Shown: piece after piece, positions 8,745 to 19,100 of the stretch
How the letters are laid out: each line of letters starts with the position of its first letter
How positions within the stretch are numbered: position 1 is the stretch's first letter
From: JBAXTE01 sp037130365
GTDB taxonomy: Bacteria; Bacteroidota; Bacteroidia; Bacteroidales; WCHB1-69
Reading direction: 5' to 3'
Assembly (NCBI GenBank): GCA_037130365.1
Contig: JBAXTE010000014.1
Span: forward strand, 1-64,000
Length of the DNA stretch: 64,000 nt
Notes under the pieces: model-generated
Told to the model about the DNA's origin: nothing
Database searches by the model: none
What the model saw: the letters and a program-made list of their open reading frames with translations, nothing else
Position numbers and translations under genes: made by a program

Positions 8745-11411
8745 TTAGATGTTGTGATCTTTGAAATATTGATCTAAAGTGAACTCATCTTTATATCTTA
8801 CTTCTCGGGCTTTACTCCCTTCAAAAGGTCCAACAATTCCAGCACCTTCAAGTTGGTCAATTATTCTGCCAGCACGATTGTAGCCTAGTTTTAACTTCCG
8901 CTGAATAAGAGATGTTGAGCCATGTTGGCTTTGAACAATTAATCGAGCTGCTTCTACAAACAATGGATCTCTATCGTTAGGGTCAAATGATTTTGAGGAA
9001 TCATCACTCTCTTCATCAGGAACTTCAGGGAGCATAAATGCATCTGCAAATCCACGTTGTTCGCCAATAAATTCAGTTACTTTTTCAACTTCGGGAGTAT
9101 CAATAAATGCACATTGAAGGCGAATTAATTCGTTGCCAGTAGAGAGTAACATATCCCCACGTCCGATTAATTGTTCGGCTCCACTGCTGTCTAATATAGT
9201 TCTGGAATCAATTTTAGATGTTACCCTAAATGCAATTCTAGCAGGGAAATTGGCTTTAATTGTTCCTGTAATTATATTTACTGAAGGACGTTGAGTAGCA
9301 ATTATTAGGTGAATTCCGATGGCACGTGCCAACTGTGCTAAACGAGCTATTGGAGTTTCAACCTCTTTACCTGCAGTCATAATTAAATCAGCAAACTCAT
9401 CCACAATTAGGACAATATATGGTAAATAATGATGACCATCGTTTGGATTTAATTTTCGTGAAATAAACTTTGCATTATACTCTTTAATATTTCTGCACTG
9501 GGCATCTTTTAGTAAATCGTAGCGAGTGTCCATTTCAATACAAAGTGAGTTTATGGTTCTAACAACCTTTTTTGTATCGGTAATGATTGCTTCTTCAGCA
9601 TCAGGAAGTTTAGCTAAATAATGACGTTCGATTTTTGAAAATAGGGTAAGCTCAACTTTCTTTGGATCAACCATTACAAATTTTAATTCAGCAGGATGTT
9701 TTTTGTATAACAATGAAGCTACAATTGCATTTAACCCAACTGATTTTCCTTGTCCAGTTGCTCCAGCCATAAGTAGGTGAGGCATTTTAGCTAAATCATA
9801 AATAAAACTCTCGTTAGAGATTGTTTTTCCAATGCCAATGGGTAAATCGAACTTGCTATTTACAAATTTTTCGGAAGCAAGAATCGTTTTCATTGGAACA
9901 ATCTCTGGATTTGAGTTTGGTACTTCAATCCCAATTGTTCCTTTGCCAGGAATAGGAGCAATGATACGAATGCCAAGTGCCGATAGACTTAATGCAATAT
10001 CGTCTTCAAGATTTTTGATTTTAGAGATTCTGACGCCAGGAGCTGGAACAATTTCATACAAAGTTACTGTTGGTCCTATCGTGGCTGAAATTTTATCAAT
10101 TCCAATGTTGTAATTTTTAAGAGTTTCTAAAATTCGATCCTTATTTGCATGTAGTTCGCCTTCACGAACCATACTTCCAGCGGATTGTTCGTAATCGTCG
10201 AGTAAATCAATTGATGGTAGTCTAAAAGTAGATAAATCTAATCTTGGATCAAAAGGCATGTCTATAGTGTAGTGATTGATTTGCTCAATGTCTTCAAAAT
10301 TTGCTGTTTCTTCTTCTTTTGGAACAATAATTTCTAATCCATTATTAACCAAACTTTCCGTAATAGTATCTGCTGCTTTGTTAAAAGTGGTGTTTTCAAA
10401 AGTGATTGCTTGAGATTCGTCTTCTTGTTGATTAGACTCTTCAATGATGTTAATTGGAGAATGCGATTGAACTTCAATAGGTTGTGTGTTTATTGAAAAT
10501 TCTGGAGTTTTAATTTCTGGTTTTTCGTTTACAGGTTTTCTCTCAACATGTTTAATTTCAAAGTTTAAAGCCTCAGCTTCAACTTTTTCATCAGATAAAT
10601 CATCATCTTTCAGCTTTTGAGAATAAGTGTTCTTTTGAAATAATGTTTCAAAAAATCCTTCTTTTTCAGAATCATCATGAATGCGTTTTTCTTCAATTTC
10701 TTCATCTTCTGTCGATGATTCTGCGTTTGAAGAATCGTTTTCACTTTGTTCTCGCTTGAGTTTGAGATTTCGAAAAGAAACATTGAATTCAATAATAAGT
10801 ATGGTCGTAAAGCTGAGCAAAATTACGATTATAGTGCCTATTTTTCCAAAAAGGCTTACTATCCAAAAACTCAATTGATTTCCAAATGCACCGCCAAATA
10901 TTGCCCAAGGGGAGTTGTTGAGTGTAAATCCAAGAACAAATGATGACCAAAGAATGATGATTATGCTAATTCTACTCATACGAGCTATTGGAAGTAGTTT
11001 TATGTTGAATAATAAATTTAATCCTGTAATAAAGAAAATAAATGGAAAAATCAATGATACAATTCCAAACCATTGTTTGATAAATATATGTGCATTCAGT
11101 GCGCCAAGCTTAGACATCCAATTTTTGACAACTAAATCATTATTAAATAAGATGTCTCTCAAAGAATTGTCGATGAGACTGTCGTCAAATTTCCAATAAT
11201 AAAGATATGATATACAAGAAATTATAGAAAAAACAGAATAAGCTATTAAAAAAGCACCAAAAACTTGATGAACCTTGTCATTTTTGAAAAAATCAATAGC
11301 TTGTTCAAGGAAATTAGATTTTGAAGATCTTTTCTTTTTTTCAGACTTCAGATCATCGGCAAAATCCCCGGAACTTGTGCTTTTACTTTTTATTTTGTTT
11401 TTTAGTGCCAT
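8745..11411 (-). CDS. ftsK: FtsK/SpoIIIE-type DNA translocase
   Basis: An 888-residue septal DNA pump. Four membrane segments lie at about 50-215 (for example VFGAFLIAYSVFSIISCISY), followed by an acidic, low-complexity linker at about 215-390. The FtsK alpha/beta motor follows: Walker A GATGQGKSVG at about 550, Walker B YIVLIVDEFADLIM at about 665, and IATQRPSVNIITG. The end is a gamma winged helix (ARLIVQSQHGSTSLIQRKL, then GRIIDQLEGAGIVGP) that would read orienting sequences. It moves chromosome ends and dimer-resolution sites during division. Its own promoter lies at 11450-11457. Confidence 0.96.
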   Translation of the reverse strand: MALKNKIKSKSTSSGDFADDLKSEKKKRSSKSNFLEQAIDFFKNDKVHQVFGAFLIAYSVFSIISCISYLYYWKFDDSLIDNSLRDILFNNDLVVKNWMSKLGALNAHIFIKQWFGIVSLIFPFIFFITGLNLLFNIKLLPIARMSRISIIIILWSSFVLGFTLNNSPWAIFGGAFGNQLSFWIVSLFGKIGTIIVILLSFTTILIIEFNVSFRNLKLKREQSENDSSNAESSTEDEEIEEKRIHDDSEKEGFFETLFQKNTYSQKLKDDDLSDEKVEAEALNFEIKHVERKPVNEKPEIKTPEFSINTQPIEVQSHSPINIIEESNQQEDESQAITFENTTFNKAADTITESLVNNGLEIIVPKEEETANFEDIEQINHYTIDMPFDPRLDLSTFRLPSIDLLDDYEQSAGSMVREGELHANKDRILETLKNYNIGIDKISATIGPTVTLYEIVPAPGVRISKIKNLEDDIALSLSALGIRIIAPIPGKGTIGIEVPNSNPEIVPMKTILASEKFVNSKFDLPIGIGKTISNESFIYDLAKMPHLLMAGATGQGKSVGLNAIVASLLYKKHPAELKFVMVDPKKVELTLFSKIERHYLAKLPDAEEAIITDTKKVVRTINSLCIEMDTRYDLLKDAQCRNIKEYNAKFISRKLNPNDGHHYLPYIVLIVDEFADLIMTAGKEVETPIARLAQLARAIGIHLIIATQRPSVNIITGTIKANFPARIAFRVTSKIDSRTILDSSGAEQLIGRGDMLLSTGNELIRLQCAFIDTPEVEKVTEFIGEQRGFADAFMLPEVPDEESDDSSKSFDPNDRDPLFVEAARLIVQSQHGSTSLIQRKLKLGYNRAGRIIDQLEGAGIVGPFEGSKAREVRYKDEFTLDQYFKDHNI

Positions 11412-11449
11412 TTATTATTGTCTATTCACATTAATATTATTCCAATATG

Positions 11450-11457
11450 CAAAGTTA
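11450..11457 (-). promoter_or_regulatory. ftsK promoter (-7 box TAACTTTG)
   Basis: Exact match to TAnnTTTG on the minus strand, about 40 bases upstream of the ftsK start, in the gap after the DUF4412 gene terminator. Confidence 0.5.
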
Positions 11458-11528
11458 TTACAACATAACCAACGATAATTGTAAAAAGCAAGATAAAATG
11501 AACAATTGTATGTTTATAAATCTCCAAA

Positions 11529-11555
11529 AAAAAACAGGCTATTAACCTGTTTTTT
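11529..11555 (-). terminator. Terminator of the DUF4412 gene
   Basis: Stem of 10 pairs, AAAAAACAGG (11529-11538) with CCTGTTTTTT (11546-11555) and a 7-base loop. On the minus strand it is followed by a run of T, 20 bases past the stop codon at 11576. Confidence 0.8.
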
Positions 11556-11575
11556 CTATTAATAATTGAGGGAAG

Positions 11576-12277
11576 TTATTCTTCTCCACCTCCACCACCT
11601 AGCATTTTCATAAATTCTTCTTTGGTCATTTCTTTTGCGTCAGCAGGTATAAGGAAATCTGTGTCTTTTACTTTTTCTTTTTTAACTTCTGTAGCATACG
11701 ATTTTCTTACCATTTTGCCTGAAGTTGATTCTGTTCCTAAAGTAACACCTTTAATACCTTCGTTTTCGCCCATAAAGTCAAATTTGTCACCAACAACAAT
11801 TTCTTCAGTATACCAAACAATTGTTGATGTTTCATCACCAGTTTCTTCGTTTTTAGTTACAGAAGTTGCTTTTTTGCATTTAAAACCAGCAATTTCTTTA
11901 GTTTCTTCCGACTTAGTTACAGTTGGTTTAGCAGCTTTGTCATTTTCTTTTTCTTTAGCTATAGCCTCTTTATTTAGACGATATGCAAATTTTTGTCCCA
12001 TCATATCAATGTAAAAAACAAAACTTTCGTCGTCGCCATCCGTAATTGTGATTACAGCATATTGACCCATGTCTAAAGTGACTTTTTGTTTGTTGCCACT
12101 AATTGTAGTTGTAGTTGCTGTTGGCATTTGAGCTAATTGAGATGCCTCAACGCCATCATAAGTTAAAGCATATTTAATGGTTCCAGCAAATGGTTTTCCT
12201 TTTTTTTGAGCAAATGACAAACTGCTTGAAACGGTTAAAATACTAATTAATAAAAATAATTTAATTGATGTTTTCAT
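11576..12277 (-). CDS. Secreted DUF4412 domain protein
   Basis: A 233-residue protein with a clear Sec signal (MKTSIKLFLLISILTVSSSL, cleavage after SFAQ). The mature part matches the DUF4412 pattern: GTIKYALTYDG near the start, a middle strand pair, a conserved EIAGFKCKKA segment at about 130, and a late IVWYTEEI strand. It ends in a polar KEEFMKMLGGGGGEE tail. Members are periplasmic or surface proteins of unknown function. It has its own terminator and lies between ftsK and lepB, but no clear promoter was found. Confidence 0.8.
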   Translation of the reverse strand: MKTSIKLFLLISILTVSSSLSFAQKKGKPFAGTIKYALTYDGVEASQLAQMPTATTTTISGNKQKVTLDMGQYAVITITDGDDESFVFYIDMMGQKFAYRLNKEAIAKEKENDKAAKPTVTKSEETKEIAGFKCKKATSVTKNEETGDETSTIVWYTEEIVVGDKFDFMGENEGIKGVTLGTESTSGKMVRKSYATEVKKEKVKDTDFLIPADAKEMTKEEFMKMLGGGGGEE

Positions 12278-12353
12278 GTAATTTTCGATTTGATTAGTAA
12301 TTGTTTATTTATCTGTTTTTATTTATTCTAACTTCTATTTTTAATTTTTTTAA

Positions 12354-12421
12354 CACTAAGACACTCAGACCACTAAGATGCACTCAGAATTCTTACTTCT
12401 TTTCACGTTTCACGTTTCACG
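12354..12421. repeat. Short tandem repeats downstream of lepB
   Basis: Two arrays sit just past the lepB stop. At 12354-12388 the 8-mers CACTAAGA and CACTCAGA alternate twice. At 12401-12421 the 7-mer TTTCACG occurs three times exactly. No promoter, hairpin or ORF accompanies them. Confidence 0.7.
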
Positions 12422-12428
12422 AATTGTC

Positions 12429-14069
12429 TTACTTCACTCCTCTAAACATTTTACTCCACCTAATTTTTCCTTCAAACCAGCCTTTGTATTTATCTAAAGA
12501 TAGCCATACAAAAACTGCTTTTCCAACAATATGATCTTCTGGAACAAATCCCCAATATCTGCTATCTGCTGAATTGTGCCTATTGTCACCCATCATCCAA
12601 TAATATCCCATTTTAAAAGTATATGAGGTTGCAGGTTTATCGTTGATAAAAACGGTAGCTCCTTCAACTCTTAATTTGTTGCCTTCGTATACCTCGATAA
12701 TTCTACGATAAAGGGGAAGAGTTAACGTGTCAATTTTTACATTTGCACCTGCCTGAGGAATTACAATTGGTCCGTAATTATCTCTATTCCAACGATAATT
12801 CGAGTTTTGAGGAAAAACACGGTCATCATAAATGGTGTCAGGAACGCAAAGTTTTACAATTTTGACGGTGTTTGCAAGTGCTTTTATCTTCTGAGCTGCT
12901 TCGTTTGTTAAGGCAAAAATATAATTAAAAGGATTGGTCTTCATTGAGTCCGCATAAGCAACAATTGAATTAAAATCGGTCATAGTTTCAGGATTATTTC
13001 TAATGAAAATATCGGGTCTAATTACATCTTCTTCATTAAGATTGAGTTTTTTTTGAACCTTCTTTCCAATTTCTATGCCATTGGTATAAACAATATACTG
13101 ATACTGCATCCGAATCGGGTTTACCGCTTGCTTATCGTTTACAAACAATTGTCCATTTTTAACTTGAAGTTTGTCACCTGGTATGGCAACACATCGTTTA
13201 ATGTAATTTTCTCGTTTATCTACAGGCCTGGCTTTGACTTTATATTTTTGTTGAACATAATTCCACCCTTCGTTTGGTTGATAAGCAGTCCCGTTTTGTT
13301 CCTTTAACATCTGATCATAGTCTCGAACTAGTTGATAATAGCTTTGGGTTTGCATTTCAAGAGCAACCGTATCACCATCTGGATAATTAAAAACAACTAC
13401 ATCATTATTCTTCACTGTTTCTAAACCAGGGAACCTGAAATATGGAAATTTAATCCATTCAAGATATGATTGAGTGTATTGTGTAAGTGGCAATGTGTGA
13501 TGCGCAAATGGGAATGCTATTGGCGTTTGAGGTAATTTAGGACCATAGCTCACTTTGCTAACAGCCAAATAATCACCAACCATTAATGTGCCTTCCATTG
13601 ATGAAGTTGGGATAACGTAAAACTCTATTAAAAATGTTCGAATGATATATGCAGCAACAACCGCAAATAATATTGCATCAACCCACTCTTGTACAAAGGT
13701 TTTTTTGATTTTTGGAAGCGTGGATAGTTTGACTAATGTTTCCTTTTTTGAAAATGCTAACATTGGTAAATAAACAAACCCAAAAATAGTTCCTAATAAT
13801 AGATGTTTATACCCCGACTTTTTAAATGCTCTGATTGTTTCCCATACTAAAAGTAAGTAGATGAAAAATCCGAAAAAAGGAATTAAAAAAAGGAAAAACC
13901 AACTAATCGGTTTCTCTAATATTTTTATCCAGATCCAAATGTTATAAAGTGGAATTAGACTGTGCCAGTTTGTTTTACCAGCTTTTTCAAAAATTTTCCA
14001 AAGTCCAATTGTAGTTGCTAAAATGCTTGCAATGAAGAAGACTGTAAGTGATGCTAACGAAATAATCAT
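12429..14069 (-). CDS. lepB: Signal peptidase I
   Basis: A 546-residue type I signal peptidase of the enlarged Bacteroidota type. Membrane segments lie at about 2-24, 56-78, 89-106 and 130-150. The catalytic serine is Ser157 in YVIPTSSMEGTLMVGDYLAVSK; the general-base lysine lies in NYIKRCVAIPGDKLQV; and the C-terminal box is GYYWMMGDNRHNSADSRYWG. It removes signal peptides from the many exported proteins encoded here. About 200 extra residues lie between the lysine and final boxes. I start at ATG 14069; an in-frame start at 14138 would add 23 unlikely residues. Confidence 0.93.
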   Translation of the reverse strand: MIISLASLTVFFIASILATTIGLWKIFEKAGKTNWHSLIPLYNIWIWIKILEKPISWFFLFLIPFFGFFIYLLLVWETIRAFKKSGYKHLLLGTIFGFVYLPMLAFSKKETLVKLSTLPKIKKTFVQEWVDAILFAVVAAYIIRTFLIEFYVIPTSSMEGTLMVGDYLAVSKVSYGPKLPQTPIAFPFAHHTLPLTQYTQSYLEWIKFPYFRFPGLETVKNNDVVVFNYPDGDTVALEMQTQSYYQLVRDYDQMLKEQNGTAYQPNEGWNYVQQKYKVKARPVDKRENYIKRCVAIPGDKLQVKNGQLFVNDKQAVNPIRMQYQYIVYTNGIEIGKKVQKKLNLNEEDVIRPDIFIRNNPETMTDFNSIVAYADSMKTNPFNYIFALTNEAAQKIKALANTVKIVKLCVPDTIYDDRVFPQNSNYRWNRDNYGPIVIPQAGANVKIDTLTLPLYRRIIEVYEGNKLRVEGATVFINDKPATSYTFKMGYYWMMGDNRHNSADSRYWGFVPEDHIVGKAVFVWLSLDKYKGWFEGKIRWSKMFRGVK

Positions 14070-14189
14070 AGCTTTTAGTTTAAGTTTTAATGTACAAATA
14101 AACGAATTTTTTTTGAATTCATTGCAATTTATAGGCAATTCTTAGACGAATGATCTGTTTTTCAAGTTTAAATTACGCTTTTTAACTGA

Positions 14190-14855
14190 TTAATAAGTTT
14201 CACCAAAAAGAGTGTTTTGTGGACTTGTAGGTTGTAATAGTTCGAAATTATTGGCTTTCGAATGATTTATTTTTGTAGAAATGGCCTCTTTTATCAGTCG
14301 ATTTGGATTATTGCTAAACAAGATTTCTAAAACCTGAGACATATTGTTTTGTGTGTTTAACCAATCTAATTCTTTATCGGAAGTTAGAATTACGGGCATT
14401 CTATAATGAATAGATTCCATAAATGAATTTGCCTTTGTTGTGATAATTGTATATGATATTGTTGTTACATTATTTGTAATTGTTTTTTTGTATAATCCTG
14501 CAAATGAAAATATTGAAGTTCCTGAAAGTGAAAAACGATAGGGTTGATGTAATGCTGATTTATCCCATTCAATAAAACTATCGGCTGGAATAAGACAGCG
14601 GTTCATCGAAATTAAATCTTTAAAAATTGGAATTTCCAATATGCCTTCTGATTTTGCATTAATTATTAATTTCTGATTGCTTGGATGTGAAATACCCCAT
14701 TTTGCAGCTACAATTTGAGGAGATTGCATCGGAATTATGGGCATAATATGGCTAGGACACACATTATACATTGGTGCAATTTTGAAAGCAAGTTTTTTGC
14801 TAAATCGTTCTTCGATTTCTAATTCATTGATTGCTAGTGTATATCTTCCACACAT
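14190..14855 (-). CDS. SRAP (HMCES/YedK) abasic-site-binding protein
   Basis: A 221-residue SRAP protein. It begins MCGRYTL; after removal of Met, Cys2 forms a covalent link with abasic sites in single-stranded DNA, shielding them. Conserved AKWGISHP (about 60), INAKSEG, RCLIPADSFIEWD (about 100) and HYRMPVIL (about 150) are all present, including the Glu and His of the active site. The gene begins 6 bases after the stop of the M23 peptidase gene and is probably co-transcribed with it. Confidence 0.93.
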   Translation of the reverse strand: MCGRYTLAINELEIEERFSKKLAFKIAPMYNVCPSHIMPIIPMQSPQIVAAKWGISHPSNQKLIINAKSEGILEIPIFKDLISMNRCLIPADSFIEWDKSALHQPYRFSLSGTSIFSFAGLYKKTITNNVTTISYTIITTKANSFMESIHYRMPVILTSDKELDWLNTQNNMSQVLEILFSNNPNRLIKEAISTKINHSKANNFELLQPTSPQNTLFGETY

Positions 14856-14861
14856 AAAATG

Positions 14862-16064
14862 TTAATTGGGAATGATTAATTCTTGTCCAATACTCAGGAT
14901 TGAGTTTTTTTCTAATTTATTTACGCTACAAAGCTTTTCAATAGAGATTTTGTATTTTTTTGATATCGAATAAAATGTGTCTTTGGCAACTACTTTATGT
15001 TTTTTTTGCTTTAATATTTTTGAATTAGTTTCTATCGTTTCTTTCCCTTTGATTTTGTCGTTATTTTTTAGTTTAGTAACCAAAATTGTATCAATAGGTG
15101 GGCCGACAAAATTTCGCTTTGGCTTATATTTTTTTATTGTTTCAGTAGTGTCTTTGTTCGAAATATTTGAATTATTCGCAATTGTATCCAGTTTTGCAGA
15201 ATCAATTGCTAATGAATCGATTTTTGGCACTATCCAATTGTGCGCATACAAGGTGTCAAGTGAATCAGATTTTAAGTTGTCATCCTCATATATTTCAGCA
15301 GGAAGTCCTTTTTTGTGAATTGGCTTTGCTCTCATTTTAAAGGTCTTACGAGTAATGATGAAAAGTGAATCGTATAAAGTGAAAGTTGAAAAATTAATAA
15401 TATGCTGCGGGTTAAATGGCTCTTCGAGGTATCTAATTTCAAAATGTAAGTGCTCAGTGCTAGCTCTGCCGGTTCTTCCACCAAGTCCAACAAAATCACC
15501 CGCTTTGACTTTTTGGTTTACATTTACACCCAATTTTGAAAGATGACTGTATATCGTTTCCAGACCATTGTAATGTCTAATTACCACAGTTTTCCCATAA
15601 CCACTATATCTTTTAGAAAGCCTTACTACACCATCAAACGCAGCTAAAACAGTATCGCCCTTATTTAATTTAATATCTGTTCCAGTATGAACACCTCTTC
15701 CTCGGTATCCGAAAAGAGAAATAATTTTTCCCTTAAAAGGAAATACAAAACGTCCTTGTGCCAGCAAAATAATTGTTGTAGGACTTTTTATAATTTCATT
15801 TATCGATTTTTTTTTAAGTCTTACATAGTCGTTGTTCCAAGATTTATATAATTCATTGGAAGGGATTTCATCAGCAGTGATGGTTAGTTTTTCAACTTTA
15901 TCTTCAATTTGAGTCGTGTCTATTTTGAAAAGTGAGCTATCGGCAAAAGGTCCCATCAAAACACAATTATTCGGAATTGTATCTAGGTTTTTAGATTGTC
16001 CAAATACTGTAAATTGGTTTGTAAAGATTAATATTAATGCCAAAAAATGAATCCGAAACAACAT
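14862..16064 (-). CDS. M23 peptidoglycan endopeptidase with C-terminal LysM
   Basis: A 400-residue exported cell-wall hydrolase. A Sec signal occupies 1-22 (cleavage near FGQ). The LytM/M23 domain spans about 105-225 with zinc ligands in HTGTDIKL and in HLHFEIRY, plus the central YSHLSKLGVNVNQKV block. A disordered, Lys/Thr-rich linker follows, and a LysM domain closes the protein at about 355-400 (KVVAKDTFYSISKKYKISIEKL). It should cut peptide cross-links in peptidoglycan, with LysM holding it on the glycan. All metal ligands are present, so it is probably active and not a degenerate EnvC-type activator. Promoter at 16084-16091. Confidence 0.92.
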   Translation of the reverse strand: MLFRIHFLALILIFTNQFTVFGQSKNLDTIPNNCVLMGPFADSSLFKIDTTQIEDKVEKLTITADEIPSNELYKSWNNDYVRLKKKSINEIIKSPTTIILLAQGRFVFPFKGKIISLFGYRGRGVHTGTDIKLNKGDTVLAAFDGVVRLSKRYSGYGKTVVIRHYNGLETIYSHLSKLGVNVNQKVKAGDFVGLGGRTGRASTEHLHFEIRYLEEPFNPQHIINFSTFTLYDSLFIITRKTFKMRAKPIHKKGLPAEIYEDDNLKSDSLDTLYAHNWIVPKIDSLAIDSAKLDTIANNSNISNKDTTETIKKYKPKRNFVGPPIDTILVTKLKNNDKIKGKETIETNSKILKQKKHKVVAKDTFYSISKKYKISIEKLCSVNKLEKNSILSIGQELIIPN

Positions 16065-16083
16065 ATTGTGATGTATTAATAAT

Positions 16084-16091
16084 CAAAGGTA
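16084..16091 (-). promoter_or_regulatory. Promoter of the M23-SRAP operon (-7 box TACCTTTG)
   Basis: Exact TAnnTTTG match on the minus strand; the predicted transcript start near 16077 leaves about 13 leader bases before the ATG at 16064. Confidence 0.5.
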
Positions 16092-16156
16092 TTAAATAAC
16101 AAATGTTAACAGAATTAATTTATGATAAAAAAAGTTAAGAGAGTTAAAAAAATTCA

Positions 16157-16164
16157 TATATTTG
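16157..16164 (+). promoter_or_regulatory. Promoter of the large T9SS protein (-7 box TATATTTG)
   Basis: Exact TAnnTTTG match 36 bases before the ATG at 16200. The leader is about 30 bases and A/T-rich. Confidence 0.5.
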
Positions 16165-16199
16165 TCGATAATAATTATGTATTAAAATAAAAAATTATC

Positions 16200-19100
16200 A
16201 TGAGAAAAAAACAGTTTTTTTTATTTTTAGTAGGGCTTCTCTTGCTAGGAATAAGCACCGTAAATGCTCAGTTATTTAAAGAGCAGTTTAATTATGTTGT
16301 AGGAGATACCATTGGTGCCCATGGCTGGGTTACTCATAATGGAGCAAATCCGCCAATTTCTATTGTTAATGGAAGTTTGAGCTATTTAAATTATCCTACA
16401 AGTGTTGGAAACAGCGCATATATGGGAGTTGGAAATGATTATAGTAAACAGTTCACGACTACCGCAATTTCGGCTGATTCGTTATATTTTTCAATGTTAG
16501 TAAATATTGATACTGCCAAAACTACTGCAGATTACTTTTTTCATTCCTATAGAACCGGTGGCTCTTCAATTTTTCTAAATCGAATTTATGTGAAAAAAGC
16601 TTTAAACGGGAACGTTGCTTTTGGAATATTAAAAGGGTCAACCATTGGGAATGTTGTTTGGTCTGATTCAGTTTATTCTATAGGGACTACTTATTTATTA
16701 GTTCTAAAATTAAAAATTAATCCAGGCTTAATTAATGATATTCCTTCACTTTTTATTAACCCAACCATTTCTGCTACTGAGCCTCTTCCTAATATTACTG
16801 CCTCAGATATTACATCAGCAGACTATGCTGATATTGACCGCTTAGCTATACGCCAAGGAGGAGCAACTTCGGCTTCTAAACTTAGAATTGATGAAATTAG
16901 AGTTGCTAATTCATGGTCTGATGCTGTTATTGACCCCGTAGTAAATGTTGTAGATGTTTCGTTGTCAGCTGTTAGTGCCCCAATAAGTTCATCATGTGGT
17001 TCTATTTCAGATACTGTAAAAGTATCGGTAAACCATATTTCTGGAGCTAATGCCACAAATATTCCGATAAAGGCTTTAATTACCAATCCAGATAATACTA
17101 CTCAATTGCTTTCAACTACATTAAGCAGTTTAGCTGCTACAAATTCTGCTCTTGTTTCATTAGCTCCAGCAAATACTACAATGCCTGGTGTTTATCATGT
17201 TAAAGCATGGACTGCTTTATCTGGTGATCCAGATTTATTAAATGATACTGTTTTAAATTATTCTTTTACTACAGCTTCGATTCTCCTAACTCCTTTTATT
17301 GATGATTTTCAAACAATTATGCCTTATTGGCAACTATCGAATATGTCAATTGTAGCAGCTAATGCACATGGAAATTTTTCTGCAGCACTTAGTTGTTCAA
17401 TAGATGGCACTACTCCTCAAGCTTCAGGAACTATTGCTCAACGAATTTCTCCAATAACATCTCGTTCCCATCTTTTATTCAATTATCGAATTATTGATCA
17501 AGTTACAAATATTGGAAACACTCTTCAAGCAGGTGATTCAATTTTAGTTGAAGTGAGCACAAATTGTCAGAGTTCATTTACAAAAATTGCGTCTATTAAT
17601 GCTTTAAATCATCAGATAAGTTCTAATTATCAACGCTTTATAATCCCATTAACCTCTGTTATTGGACAAACTCCAATATTCAGAATTACAGCAAAACGTA
17701 CTGTTGGAAATTATATTATCGATATTGATAGTCTAGAAATTCGGAACGCAGACTTATATGATATGGCTGTTGTGAATAAAGTTGCTCCTGTAAGTAAATC
17801 ATGTGGTGTTTTAAATGATCCAATTAAAGCTACTTTTAAAAATAATGGAGATGCACCAGTTCATCACATTCCAGTAAGTGTGATGATTTCTCGTCCATAC
17901 ACACCTCCATTTATTACATTTTACGATACAATTACTTCTACAATTTTACCCGGAGAACAACTAGTTTTTACGTTTGATTCAACTTTAAACACTACAGTTT
18001 CTGGTAAATATACTATGCTCATCAAAGCAAATTTGGCTACAGATACTTCACTTACAATTGGCCATACCGCTAACAATACTTTTGTAGATAGCGTGTTTAC
18101 ATTTACTCCGCTTCCAGTGCCTTATCTTCAAAGTTTTACAAACGCAACTTATTTAAATGATTATACTTCTACTTTTGATTATAATTTAGCTGGTGGTTTT
18201 GTTTATAAAGATATGAATACCGGTTTTGTTTCTTCATCGCTTTCGATGAATAAAAAAGTTGGAACTATTAATAATACCCATTTTTTAATGTTTGATTATA
18301 AATTTACAGATCAAACAGGAAATGCCCTGGCGATGGGTTCGGAAGACTCTTTAACTGTATTGATATCAACTGATTGTGGATCTACTTATATGCCAATTTA
18401 TACCGTAAAAAGTGCAAATCACACTGCTTCAAATCAATATATTTCGAAGCAACTACCTTTGTCATCGTATAATGGTCAATATGTGATGGTTTCATTATTG
18501 ATGAAATCTACCACTAATAACAGTAGAATTGAAATAAGCAAAATTGAAATTGACGGAATTCCTACAATATCAATAACTGCTGATACTATTTATAAATGTG
18601 TTGGTCAAACCGCAAATGTTACTCCAACAGGATCAGCAACGTATGATTATGAATGGATAGAAAAGAGCAATCCGACAATAGTTATTTCAACTTTACAAAC
18701 ATTACCAATTACCACCACAGGTTATTACAAAGTTAAAGCAACCAATGGCTCAGGATTTTCTGCTTATGATTCTGTTTATGTCTTTTTCCGTACTTTGCCT
18801 GTTGTAAATTTATCGTTGAGTACAATAACGTCCTCTTTATGTCCAAATGGAATTAATGTTACATTGAATGGAAATACTCCATCGGGAGGTGCTTTTACTG
18901 GTATTGGTGTTACTTCAAATCAATTTAATCCACAAACGGCAGGTGTTGGGAATCATATTATCACTTACACTTATACAGATAATTTTAATTGTTCAAATAG
19001 TGATACTGATACAATTACGGTAACCCCAATTACAGCCGTAACCTTGACTTCATTGCCTGATTTTTGTTTAAATGATGCTGCATATACTTTAACACAAGGT

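Noticed and set aside
12301..12534. Plus-strand ORF of 77 codons across the repeats
   Set aside because: It crosses short tandem repeats and the antisense of lepB; no evidence of expression.
14977..15318. Plus-strand ORF of 113 codons
   Set aside because: Antisense to the linker and LysM part of the M23 peptidase; Ser/Phe-rich because of antisense codon use.
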